NCBI RefSeq assembly: GCF_009184895.1
Contig: NZ_WESE01000008.1
Span: 94,870 to 158,869 of the forward strand
Length of the DNA stretch: 64,000 nt
Source: Nostocoides sp. F2B08
Lineage (GTDB): Bacteria > Actinomycetota > Actinomycetes > Actinomycetales > Dermatophilaceae
Reading direction: 5' to 3'
Under the pieces are notes generated by a model. The model saw only the letters and a list, made by a program, of their open reading frames with translations. It made no database searches and was not told the DNA's origin. Shown here piece by piece: positions 50,668 to 61,600 of this stretch (positions within the stretch are counted from its first letter, which is position 1; the number at the start of each line of letters is the position of its first letter). A program made the translations under genes and the position numbers.

Positions 50668-50673
50668 ACTGTA
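50668..50673 (-). promoter_or_regulatory. -10 hexamer of the RDD gene (leaderless)
   Basis: TACAGT on the minus strand, 7 nt before GTG 50660. Confidence 0.45.
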
Positions 50674-50789
50674 GACGGGCGTGCGCGACGCCCCGGCGAG
50701 GGTGCGGCGGGCGGCGAGCACCGCATACCGCATGCATGCGGTGGTCACCTGCCGGACACCGCGTCTCGGATCGCGAGACCTGGGTCGCC

Positions 50790-50827
50790 GTAACACCGGC
50801 GAAACACACGGGTCACCATGCGGATAC
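50790..50827 (+). promoter_or_regulatory. GlnR operator of glnA
   Basis: Four 5-mers at exact 6-nt spacing: GTAAC (50790-50794), GAAAC (50801-50805), GTCAC (50812-50816) and GATAC (50823-50827). This matches the gTnAC-n6-GaAAC-n6 double-site consensus of actinobacterial GlnR. It ends 11 bp before the glnA -10 hexamer, the place expected of an activator site. Confidence 0.85.
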
Positions 50828-50837
50828 CGCGCCTCAC

Positions 50838-50843
50838 TAGGGT
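50838..50843 (+). promoter_or_regulatory. -10 hexamer of glnA
   Basis: TAGGGT, 11 bp after the GlnR operator and about 83 nt before GTG 50927, so glnA has a leader with a GGAAGGA ribosome site. Confidence 0.6.
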
Positions 50844-50926
50844 TGACGACAACGCAACGGGCTCTCGGCCGCCGTCGGCGGCCCCGAGCGCGTCCGTTCC
50901 CTGCCCACCATCTGGAAGGACCACAC

Positions 50927-52351
50927 GTGTTCAGCAGCCCCGACGAGGTTCTGGCATACATCAAGGACGAGGACGTCAAGTTCGTCGATATCCGCTTCTG
51001 CGACCTCCCCGGCATCATGCAGCACTTCAATGTTCCGGCCGAGAGCCTCGACGAGGACTTCTTCACCGTCGGCCAGGCCTTCGACGGGTCTTCGATCCGC
51101 GGCTTCCAGGCCATCCACGAGTCGGACATGAAGCTGCTCCCCGACGTCGCGACGGCCTATGTCGACCCGTTCCGCGAGCAGAAGACCCTCGTCATGAACT
51201 TCTCGATCGTCGACCCCTTCACCGACGAGCCGTACAGCCGGGACCCGCGCAACATCGCCGCGAAGGCCGAGGCGTACCTGAAGTCGACCGGTATCGCCGA
51301 CACCGCGTACTTCGGCGCCGAGGCCGAGTTCTTCGTCTTCGACGACGTCCGCTTCAAGACCGAGGCCAACGCGGGCTACTACTTCATCGACTCGATCGAG
51401 GCGGTGTGGAACACCGGACGCTCCGAGGAGGGCGGCAACCGCGGCTACAAGCCCCGGATGAAGGGTGGCTACTTCCCCGTCTCCCCCACCGACCACTTCG
51501 CCGACCTGCGCGACGAGATCTGCCTCAAGCTCGCCGAGGTCGGCATCACCGTCGAGCGCTCCCACCACGAGGTGGCCTCGGGCGGGCAGCAGGAAATCAA
51601 CTACAAGTTCAACACCCTGCTGCACTCCGGCGACGACATGATGAAGTTCAAGTACGTCGTCAAGAACACCGTCTGGGACGCCGGCAAGTCCGCGACCTTC
51701 ATGCCGAAGCCGATCTTCGGCGACAACGGGTCGGGAATGCACACCCACCAGTCCCTCTGGAAGGACGGCGAGCCGCTGTTCTACGACGAGAAGGGGTATG
51801 GCGGCCTGTCCGACGTCGCGCGCTGGTACATCGGCGGACTTCTCAAGCACGCCCCCGCGGTGTTGGCCTTCACCAACCCGACGGTCAACTCGTACCACCG
51901 GCTCGTCCCGGGCTACGAGGCCCCGGTCAACCTGGTGTACTCGGCCCGGAACCGCTCGGCCTGCATCCGGATCCCGATCGCCGGCACCTCGCCGAAGGCC
52001 AAGCGCATCGAGTTCCGCGTGCCCGACCCGTCGTGTAACCCCTACCTCGCGTTCGCCGCGCAGCTGATGGCCGGCCTCGACGGCATCCGCAACCGCATCG
52101 AGCCGCCGGAGCCGGTGGACAAGGACCTCTACGAGCTGCCGCCGGAGGAGCACGCCGAGATCGAGCAGGTTCCCGGCTCGCTGCCCGCCGTGCTCGACGC
52201 CCTGGAGGCGGACCACGAGTTCCTGCTCGAGGGTGACGTGTTCACCAAGGACGTCATCGAGACGTGGATCGAGTACAAGCGGAAGAACGAGATCGACCCG
52301 ATCCGCTTCCGGCCACACCCGCACGAGTTCGAGATGTACTACGACATCTGA
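50927..52351 (+). CDS. glnA: Glutamine synthetase type I
   Basis: ATP-dependent ammonia assimilation, 474 residues, the type I-beta length. Blocks include [82 protein letters not shown] [20 protein letters not shown], and [15 protein letters not shown] with the adenylylation Tyr402, so GlnE-type control is likely. Start is GTG 50927 after ribosome site GGAAGGA. Upstream is a full GlnR operator and downstream an inverted-repeat terminator, so this is a single-gene nitrogen-regulated unit. Confidence 0.98.
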   Translation: MFSSPDEVLAYIKDEDVKFVDIRFCDLPGIMQHFNVPAESLDEDFFTVGQAFDGSSIRGFQAIHESDMKLLPDVATAYVDPFREQKTLVMNFSIVDPFTDEPYSRDPRNIAAKAEAYLKSTGIADTAYFGAEAEFFVFDDVRFKTEANAGYYFIDSIEAVWNTGRSEEGGNRGYKPRMKGGYFPVSPTDHFADLRDEICLKLAEVGITVERSHHEVASGGQQEINYKFNTLLHSGDDMMKFKYVVKNTVWDAGKSATFMPKPIFGDNGSGMHTHQSLWKDGEPLFYDEKGYGGLSDVARWYIGGLLKHAPAVLAFTNPTVNSYHRLVPGYEAPVNLVYSARNRSACIRIPIAGTSPKAKRIEFRVPDPSCNPYLAFAAQLMAGLDGIRNRIEPPEPVDKDLYELPPEEHAEIEQVPGSLPAVLDALEADHEFLLEGDVFTKDVIETWIEYKRKNEIDPIRFRPHPHEFEMYYDI

Positions 52352-52368
52352 TCGGCGCAGGTCGTTAT

Positions 52369-52410
52369 CGGGGAGGTTCGGTGCTGTCATGACAGCACCG
52401 GACCTCCCCG
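52369..52410 (+). terminator. Long inverted-repeat terminator after glnA
   Basis: A 21-bp arm (52369-52389) mirrors 52390-52410 with a single G-T wobble, leaving almost no loop (centre GTCATGAC). It sits 18 nt after the glnA stop. Confidence 0.8.
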
Positions 52411-52796
52411 TCTGCTGTCAGGCCTCGACGTCCAGGAGCGGATGACGGAACCGCCTGCGGATCGGTCGCCGGCTGACGATCTGGTCCGCTCCGGCATCAG
52501 GATCTCGGTGAGGGCGGCCGCGACACCACGGGACATGGTCGCGTTAGAGCGTCCCCCGACACGAGCAGCGCTCTCGCCGCCGTCGACGACAGGCGCCGCT
52601 CAGGGCAGGGTGCCCGACCGTCCTGCCGCCGACCCGGCGGGGGTCACACTGTGAGGTAAGGCTGTCCGACCGCTGTGACGAGATAGCCAGAGTCGTGGTC
52701 TCGCATTACCCGTCAGTACTGGATTGAGTGGTCCCAACTGAGCGCGTCGGCATCGGAGCCGAAGGGTCCGAGGGCCGGCGCCAGGGAGGAACGCTG
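52411..52796. other. Non-coding gap before etfB
   Basis: 386 nt without a convincing gene. A 70-codon ATG frame at 52442 has no ribosome site or recognisable product. At 52707-52718 there is a TAC-N6-GTA partial palindrome that could be a regulator site for the etf cluster, though only the outer three base pairs are symmetric. The etfB ribosome site is GGGAGGA at 52784-52790. Confidence 0.6.
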
Positions 52797-53579
52797 ATGA
52801 AGGTCGTCGTGTTGGCGAAGTACGTCCCCGAGCCCACGGCCACGTGGGCCTTCGAGGCAGACCACACCCTGGCCCGCGAGTCCGTCGAGGGCCGGCTCTC
52901 CGAGCTCGACGAGTATGCGGTGGAACAGGCCGTGCGACTCAAGGAGGCCGGCGCAGCTGACGAGGTCGTCGTCCTCACCGTCGGCCCCGCCAAAGCGGTC
53001 GACGCCCTGCGGAAGGCGCTCGCCATGGGCGCCGACCGGGCCGTCCACGTCAGTGACGAGGCGATCGCGGGATCGGACGCACTCGGCACGTCGAGGGTGC
53101 TCGCCGCCGCGGCCGACAAGGAGGGCTTCGACCTCGTCCTGACGGGAATGGCCTCGACCGACGCGGAGATGTCGGTCATGCCCTCGATGGTCGCGGCGAG
53201 GTTGGGTCTACCCCAGGCGACCTTCGCCGGGGCGCTGTCGGTCGAGGGCGGCACCGCCACGATCAGCCGCGACCTGGACACCGCCACCACCGAGGTGACG
53301 GTGACCCTGCCGGCCGTCATCTCGCTGACCGACCAGACCGACGAGGCTCGCTACCCCGCCTTCAAGGCGATCATGATGGCCAAGAAGAAGCCCGTGGAGA
53401 CCCGCTCCCTGGCCGATCTCGGGATCGCTGCCGGGGACGTCGGCCTCGAGGCCGCCGGAACGTCGGTGCTCTCGATCGCTCCGGCCCCTCAGCGCCAGGC
53501 CGGAACCATCATCACCGACGAGGGCGATGCCGCCACCCAGCTCGCGGACTTCCTCGCCGCCCGCGGATTCCTCCGCTAG
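52797..53579 (+). CDS. etfB: Electron transfer flavoprotein beta subunit
   Basis: AMP-binding subunit of the ETF heterodimer, which takes electrons from acyl-CoA dehydrogenases. 260 residues. Start MKVVVLAKYVPEPTATWAFE, then LSELDEYAVEQAVRLKEAGA, MGADRAVHVSDEAIAGSDAL, the AMP-binding LVLTGMASTDAEMSVMPSMV, and SLTDQTDEARYPAFKAIMMA KKK. ATG follows a GGGAGGA ribosome site. It is the first gene of an etfB-etfA-etfD-acyl-CoA dehydrogenase-synthase run. Confidence 0.96.
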   Translation: MKVVVLAKYVPEPTATWAFEADHTLARESVEGRLSELDEYAVEQAVRLKEAGAADEVVVLTVGPAKAVDALRKALAMGADRAVHVSDEAIAGSDALGTSRVLAAAADKEGFDLVLTGMASTDAEMSVMPSMVAARLGLPQATFAGALSVEGGTATISRDLDTATTEVTVTLPAVISLTDQTDEARYPAFKAIMMAKKKPVETRSLADLGIAAGDVGLEAAGTSVLSIAPAPQRQAGTIITDEGDAATQLADFLAARGFLR

Positions 53580-53600
53580 CCCACTCGACAGGAGACCCTC

Positions 53601-54563
53601 ATGAGTGAAGTACTCGTCCTCGTCGAGACCTCCGGCTCGACGGTCCGCATCCCCTCGCTCGAGCTCCTCACGCTCGCCCGCCGCCTCGGCGAGCCGAGCG
53701 CAGTGCTCTTCGGGTCACCGGAGGACTCCGTCGTCGCCGCCCTCGCGGAGCACGGTGCCACGACCCTGTATGCGGTGCCCGCCCCTGAGATGGAGGAGTT
53801 CCTCTCCCTGCCCAAGGCGGAAGCCGTCACCGACCTGGCCCGGCGGCTCTCCCCCACCGCTGTGTTCATCACCTCCTCCCCGGAGGGCAAGGACATCGCG
53901 GCCCGGGTCGCTGTCGCCCTCGACTCCGGAATCATCACCGATGCCGTCGACGTCACGAGCGAGGACGGAGATGTCGTCGCCACCCAGAGCATCGTCGCCG
54001 GCCGCTTCGTCGCGACCACGCGGGTGGTGCGCAGCCCGGCGGTCCTGACCTTCCGCCCGAACTCCGTCGAGCCGTCTCCCGCACCGTCGTCGGCGACACT
54101 CGAGACGGTCGACCTCTCGGTCAGTGAGGTCGCGCGGGGCGCGCGAGTCGTCGCGACCACCCCCAAGGAGTCGACCGGCCGACCCGATCTCACCGATGCC
54201 GCGGTGGTCGTCGCCGGGGGACGTGGTGTCGGGTCGGCTGAGGGTTTCGCGAAGGTCGAGTCACTCGCCGACGCGCTCGGTGCGGCGGTAGGCGCCTCCC
54301 GCACGGCAACGGACGTCGGCTGGGCACCGCACGAGTCCCAGATCGGCCAGACCGGCAAGACGATCGCGCCCGCGCTCTACGTCGCGGCGGGGATCTCCGG
54401 CGCGATCCAGCACCGCGCCGGCATGCAGAGCAGCAAGACGATCGTCGCCGTCAACAAGGACCCCAAGGCTCCGATCTTCGGTATCGCCGACTTCGGTGTC
54501 GTCGGCGACCTCCACACCGTGCTGCCGGCGCTGACCGAGGAGATCGTGCGACGGCGGACCTGA
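53601..54563 (+). CDS. etfA: Electron transfer flavoprotein alpha subunit
   Basis: FAD-binding subunit of ETF, 320 residues. The C-terminal FAD site is clear: VVVAGGRGVGSAEGFAKVES, ASRTATDVGWAPHESQIGQT, LYVAAGISGAIQHRAGMQSS, KTIVAVNKDPKAPIFGIADF. GACAGGAG upstream (53585-53592) is the ribosome site, 21 nt after etfB. With EtfB it would accept electrons from the acyl-CoA dehydrogenase encoded two genes on, passing them to the EtfD-like membrane protein. Confidence 0.97.
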   Translation: MSEVLVLVETSGSTVRIPSLELLTLARRLGEPSAVLFGSPEDSVVAALAEHGATTLYAVPAPEMEEFLSLPKAEAVTDLARRLSPTAVFITSSPEGKDIAARVAVALDSGIITDAVDVTSEDGDVVATQSIVAGRFVATTRVVRSPAVLTFRPNSVEPSPAPSSATLETVDLSVSEVARGARVVATTPKESTGRPDLTDAAVVVAGGRGVGSAEGFAKVESLADALGAAVGASRTATDVGWAPHESQIGQTGKTIAPALYVAAGISGAIQHRAGMQSSKTIVAVNKDPKAPIFGIADFGVVGDLHTVLPALTEEIVRRRT

Positions 54564-54605
54564 CCACGTCGTGACCCCAGGACCCTGTGAGGAGGTGGGC
54601 GCCCG

Positions 54606-56804
<2,199 letters not shown>

Positions 56805-56846
56805 CCCAGACATCGCAGAGCACATGACGAACAGGACCGAGCGACG

Positions 56847-58583
56847 ATGACAGAGACCGTGAGCACCGCAGGCCCGCACGCCGCCACGAGCGGACTCGAC
56901 CTGAGCACGTTGAGCCTCATGCTCGAGGCACTCGACGACTTCATCGCCGCCTCCCTGACGCCCGAGCTGCAGCTGGAGCTCGATCACGAGGACCGCTGCC
57001 CCGAGGACATCGTCCGCGCGATGAGCGACCCGGACACCCTCGGCGTCCAGCTGGTCTTCATCCCGGAGGAGTTCGGCGGAATGGGCGGTTCCGCCTGGGA
57101 CTCGTACCGCGTATGCGAGGCGATGGCCCGCAAGGACATCGGGCTCGCGACCGCTGTCTTCGCGACCTTCCTCGGCTCGGACCCCATCGTCTTCGGCGGC
57201 ACGCCGGAGCAGCAGGAGCACTGGCTGACGCGGATCGCCGGCGAGGGACTCGTCTTCGCCTACGGCGCCACTGAACCGGAAGCCGGCTCGGACCTCGGCG
57301 CGATGACGACGACCGCCGAGCGCATCACCGCCGACGACGGCACGGTGACGGCCTACCGCATCACCGGACGCAAGCAATGGATCTCGAACGGGAGCATCGC
57401 CGACTTTTCGACCGTCCTCGCCGCGACCGAGGACGGACCGTCCTGGTTCGTCGTCCCCCAGGACTCCGCGGGATTCAGCTCGGGTCCGCCGGAGGACAAG
57501 CACGGTCTGCGCCTGTCGAACACCTCCGCCCTCTACCTCGACGACGTCGAGGTGCCGGCCGACCACCTCATCGGCGAGGTCGAGGGAAAGGGTCTGGTGC
57601 AGGCCCAGAACGTCTTCGGCTACACCCGGCTCATGGTCGCCGCGTTCGGGCTGGGCGGTGGATGGGAGGCCTTGGACCGCTCCCTGGCCTACTCGGTCGA
57701 GCGGGTCCAAGGGGGCAGTCCGCTCAGTGAGAAGCAGGGCTTCACGCACAAGCTCATCGTGCCGTGGGCGGTCCGACTCGAGGCCGCCCGCAGCTTCATC
57801 GAGCACACCGCGACCCGCCTCGACGCCGGTGCGGGCGCCGAGGGAGCGCTCAACACCGAGGGCGCCATCGCGAAGTACATGTCCACCGAAGCCGGGATCG
57901 CCGCCGCCGACGCGGCCATCCAGGCCCACGGTGGGTATGGGTACACCCGCCCCTACGTCGTCGAGAAGATCCGGCGCGACGTGCGCATCACGACGATCTA
58001 CGAGGGCACCTCGGAGATCATGGAGATGACGATCGCCAGGGACCGCTGGCAGCGCCACCTCAAGTCCGGAGGCCGCCACTACTCGGACATGGCCGACCGT
58101 CTCGAGGCCATGCACGCAGCCCAGCCGTCGGCGGGCGCCGACATCGCCGCGCTCGCCTGCCGAGCCCTCGCGGTCGTCCTCGAGGCCTGCCGCACCGGCC
58201 GCCTCACCCGCAACCAGCACGTTCTGTTCCGCCTCGGTGAGCTCATCGCCTGGACCGAGACGGCCGCGGTCTTCGTGACCAAGGCTGCCGCCGCCGCTGA
58301 GCAGTCGCTGCACGAGAAGTGCCTGTCACGCTTCGACGCCGACGCCCTGGCGGTGATGTCGCGCGTCTTCGCCCGCGAAGCGGCGCAGAAGGTCGCCCTG
58401 GAGGGAACGCGCTGGGTGGCCGGCGCCTCCGAGCCGGGGTCTGCGCAACTCACCACCATCGGCGATGTGCCGACCGCACGGATCATGGCCGCGCAGGCAG
58501 GCCTGGTCACGGATCTCGACACCGTTCGCGACATCTTGTACGCACCCTTCGGCTCCGGCTCACCGCTCTCGGCCACCGGTTGA
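56847..58583 (+). CDS. Acyl-CoA dehydrogenase family protein
   Basis: 578-residue flavoenzyme, longer than the usual roughly 380 because of a C-terminal extension of about 170 residues. Oxidises acyl thioesters to enoyl thioesters with ETF as electron acceptor. Blocks: VFIPEEFGGMGGSAWDSYRV, FAYGATEPEAGSDLGAMTTT, GRKQWISNGSIADFSTVLAA, QAHGGYGYTRPYVVEKIRRD and IYEGTSEIMEMTIARDRWQR; the Glu of YEGTSE is the likely catalytic base. The long C-terminal helix bundle resembles ACAD9/VLCAD-type enzymes. It lies between etfD and the giant synthase, suggesting that it acts on a product or intermediate of that synthase or a related acyl chain. Confidence 0.92.
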   Translation: MTETVSTAGPHAATSGLDLSTLSLMLEALDDFIAASLTPELQLELDHEDRCPEDIVRAMSDPDTLGVQLVFIPEEFGGMGGSAWDSYRVCEAMARKDIGLATAVFATFLGSDPIVFGGTPEQQEHWLTRIAGEGLVFAYGATEPEAGSDLGAMTTTAERITADDGTVTAYRITGRKQWISNGSIADFSTVLAATEDGPSWFVVPQDSAGFSSGPPEDKHGLRLSNTSALYLDDVEVPADHLIGEVEGKGLVQAQNVFGYTRLMVAAFGLGGGWEALDRSLAYSVERVQGGSPLSEKQGFTHKLIVPWAVRLEAARSFIEHTATRLDAGAGAEGALNTEGAIAKYMSTEAGIAAADAAIQAHGGYGYTRPYVVEKIRRDVRITTIYEGTSEIMEMTIARDRWQRHLKSGGRHYSDMADRLEAMHAAQPSAGADIAALACRALAVVLEACRTGRLTRNQHVLFRLGELIAWTETAAVFVTKAAAAAEQSLHEKCLSRFDADALAVMSRVFAREAAQKVALEGTRWVAGASEPGSAQLTTIGDVPTARIMAAQAGLVTDLDTVRDILYAPFGSGSPLSATG

Positions 58584-58673
58584 CCGCGGACCGGCGCCGC
58601 ACCGACGACAACTGAACACGGCAACCACACCCCGCACGGCTCACCACCGCATACGCACCACCCCGAGGACCTC

Positions 58674-61600
58674 ATGACCACCTCATCGGCCGACCCCATC
58701 GCCGTCGTCGGCGCCGCCGCGATCATGCCCCAGGCACCGAACGCGCAGATCTTCTGGGAGAACCTGAAGAAGGGCGTCTACAGCATCACCGACGTGCCCC
58801 CGGAACGATGGGACCCGGCGATCTACTACGACCCCGACCACGCGGCGGTCGACAAGACGTACTCGAGGATCGGTGGCTGGGTGCGCGAGTTCGAGTGGAA
58901 CCCGATTGCGTGGCGCCTACCGGTGCCGCCCAAGGTGGCCGAGCAGATGGACCAGGGCCAGCGGTGGGCCGTCTCCGCTGCACGCGCCGCCCTCAGCGAC
59001 GCGGGGTATCCGGACTGGAAGGTCGACGGGGACAGAGTGGCCGTGATCTTCGGCAACGCGATCGGCGGGGAGAAGCACTACGAGTCCTCCATGCGGATCC
59101 GCCTGCCCGAGATGCTCGGGCGCCTCCAGCAGTCACCGACGGTGCAGAGCCTCCCGGCCGATGTGCAGCGCCGCATCGTCGATGAGACGCGCTCCCTGTA
59201 CCGGGAGAGCACTTTCGACATCACCGAGGACACCATGCCCGGTGAGCTGTCGAACGTCATGGCCGGCCGCGTCGCGAACCTGTTCAACCTGCGCGGCCCG
59301 AACTTCACGACCGACGCCGCCTGCGCCTCGGCCCTGGCCGCCATCGGCAACGCCGTCCTCGGCCTGCGGGAGCGCCGGTTCGACGCCGTCGTCTGCGGAG
59401 GCATCGACCGCAACATGGGCGTGGACGCCTTCGTCAAGTTCTGCAAGATCGGCGCCCTCTCGGCCACGGGGACCCGCCCCTTCGACGCCGGTGCCGACGG
59501 CTTCGTCATGGGCGAGGGAGCCGCGGTCTTCGTCCTCAGGCGCCTCGAGGACGCCGAGCGCGACGGCGACCGTGTCTACGCCACCATCCTCGGCATCGCC
59601 GGTTCCTCGGACGGCAAGGGCAAGGGCATCACCGCACCGAACCCCGTCGGCCAGCAGCTCGCCGTGCGGCGGGCCTGGGAGGACTGCGGGGAGGACATGG
59701 CAACGGTGGGCGCGATAGAGGCCCACGGCACCTCCACTCGCGTCGGTGACGCAGCGGAGCTGGCGAGCCTGTCCGAGGTCTTCGGCTCGGCCGGCCTGTC
59801 GGCCGGGTCGGTCGCGCTCGGCTCGGTGAAGTCGAACATCGGGCACCTCAAAGCGGCGGCGGGCGCAGCCGGACTGTTCAAGATGATTCGCTCACTCCAC
59901 GAGAAGGTGCTCGTGCCGAGCCTGAACTTCGTCGACCCCAACCCCGGCGTGGACTGGGATACGAGCGCGTTCGCCGTGAACACGACGCTGCGGCCGTGGC
60001 CGCAACCCCCTGCCGGTATCCGCCGCGCGGGAGTGAGCGCCTTCGGCTTCGGCGGCACGAACTTCCACGTCGTCCTCGAGGAGCACGTCCCCGGCCGCCA
60101 TCGGCCGCAACCCCGCGTGCATGCCTCGGCCCGGATGCCCTCGAGTGCGACGCTCCTGGGCTCGTCCGCGGACACCGCGAACAGCCCGGCCACCCCGCCC
60201 GCGACGCCCACCATCCTCGACGTCCGTCCCGGGGGCGGAGGCCGGCGCCCACTGCGCGGCACCCTGGTCCTCGGCGCCGCGGACGACGCCGAGATGGTGA
60301 CGAGGCTGACCGAGGTCCGCGATGCCGCCCGCGGCGGTCGGGCGCCGCTGAGCGCCCCACCCGAGCGCGCCGTGGGACAGTCGCCCGTCCGGGTCGCGGT
60401 CGACTACGGCGACGCCGACGAGCTGGCCGGCAAGCTCGAGAAGGTCATCACAGCTCTGCAGACCGGCAACGCGGCCATCCTGAAGATGATGCGCCAACAG
60501 GGTGCCTTCGTGGGACGAGGTCCGGCGCCCAAGGTCGCCTTCCTGTACACGGGCCAGGGCTCGCAGTACGTCAACATGCTCCGTGACCTGGCCGCCCGCG
60601 TCTCGATCGTCGGCGAGACGTTCGCCGAGGCGGACCGGGTCATGACGCCGCTGCTCGGCAAACCGCTCACCGACTTCATCTTCGTCGACCCGGCCGACGA
60701 GGCAGCCGTGCGGACCGCGACCCAACAGCTCATGCAGACAGAGATCACCCAGCCCGCGGTCCTGGCGACCGACCTCGCCCTGACCAGGCTGCTCGCCGCA
60801 TACGGCATGAAACCGGACATGGTCATGGGCCACAGCCTCGGCGAGTACGGCGCCCTGGTGGCCGCCGGTGCGCTGACCTTCGAGGCCTCGCTCGAGGCGG
60901 TGAGCGCACGCGGCCGCGAGATGGCGCACCTGTCCGTCGAGGACAACGGCGCCATGGCCGCCGTGTTCGGCCCGCTCCAGAGCATCCAGGAGATGGTGGC
61001 GGACGCCGATGGGTATGCGGTCGTGGCCAACATCAACAGCTACAGCCAGGCGGTGGTCGGCGGGGCCACCGACGCCGTCGAACGTCTCATCGAACGGTTC
61101 ACCGCGGCCGGGATGACAGCCACCCGGATCCCGGTGAGCCACGCGTTCCACACATCGATCGTCGCGCCCGCATCGGTGCCGTTCGGCGACGCCCTGCGGC
61201 GGCTCGACATGCGCCCGCCGACCCTGCCGATCGTCGCGAACGTGACGGGCGAGTTCTATCCGGCGGACGCCACGAAGGAGACGATGCTCGACTACGCGGG
61301 GCGTCAGATCGCCTCCCCGGTCCAGTTCGTCAAGGGTCTGGAGACCCTCTACGCCGCGGGCGCCCGGATCTTCGTCGAGGTCGGCCCCAAGAAGGCCCTG
61401 CACGGATTCGTCGAGGACGTCCTGGCCAGCCGCCACGACGACGTCCTCGCCCTCTTCACCAACCATCCCAAGATCGCCGACGAGGTCGGCGTCAACCAGG
61501 CTCTGTGCGGACTCTGGGCGGCCGGGATCGGATTCTCGGACCCGAGCACCCACGCTGCCTCCGAGACCACACCCGCGACCATGCAGCACGACCCGATCAC

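Noticed and set aside
52442..52654. 70-residue gene after glnA
   Set aside because: No ribosome site, no promoter, no recognisable product; it follows a terminator and looks like chance frame.
52707..52718. TAC-N6-GTA palindrome as a fatty-acid regulator operator
   Set aside because: Only three outer base pairs are symmetric; not enough to name a regulator.
59892..61589. 565-codon frame on the minus strand
   Set aside because: Antisense to the synthase KS-AT region, acidic/His-rich shadow composition.
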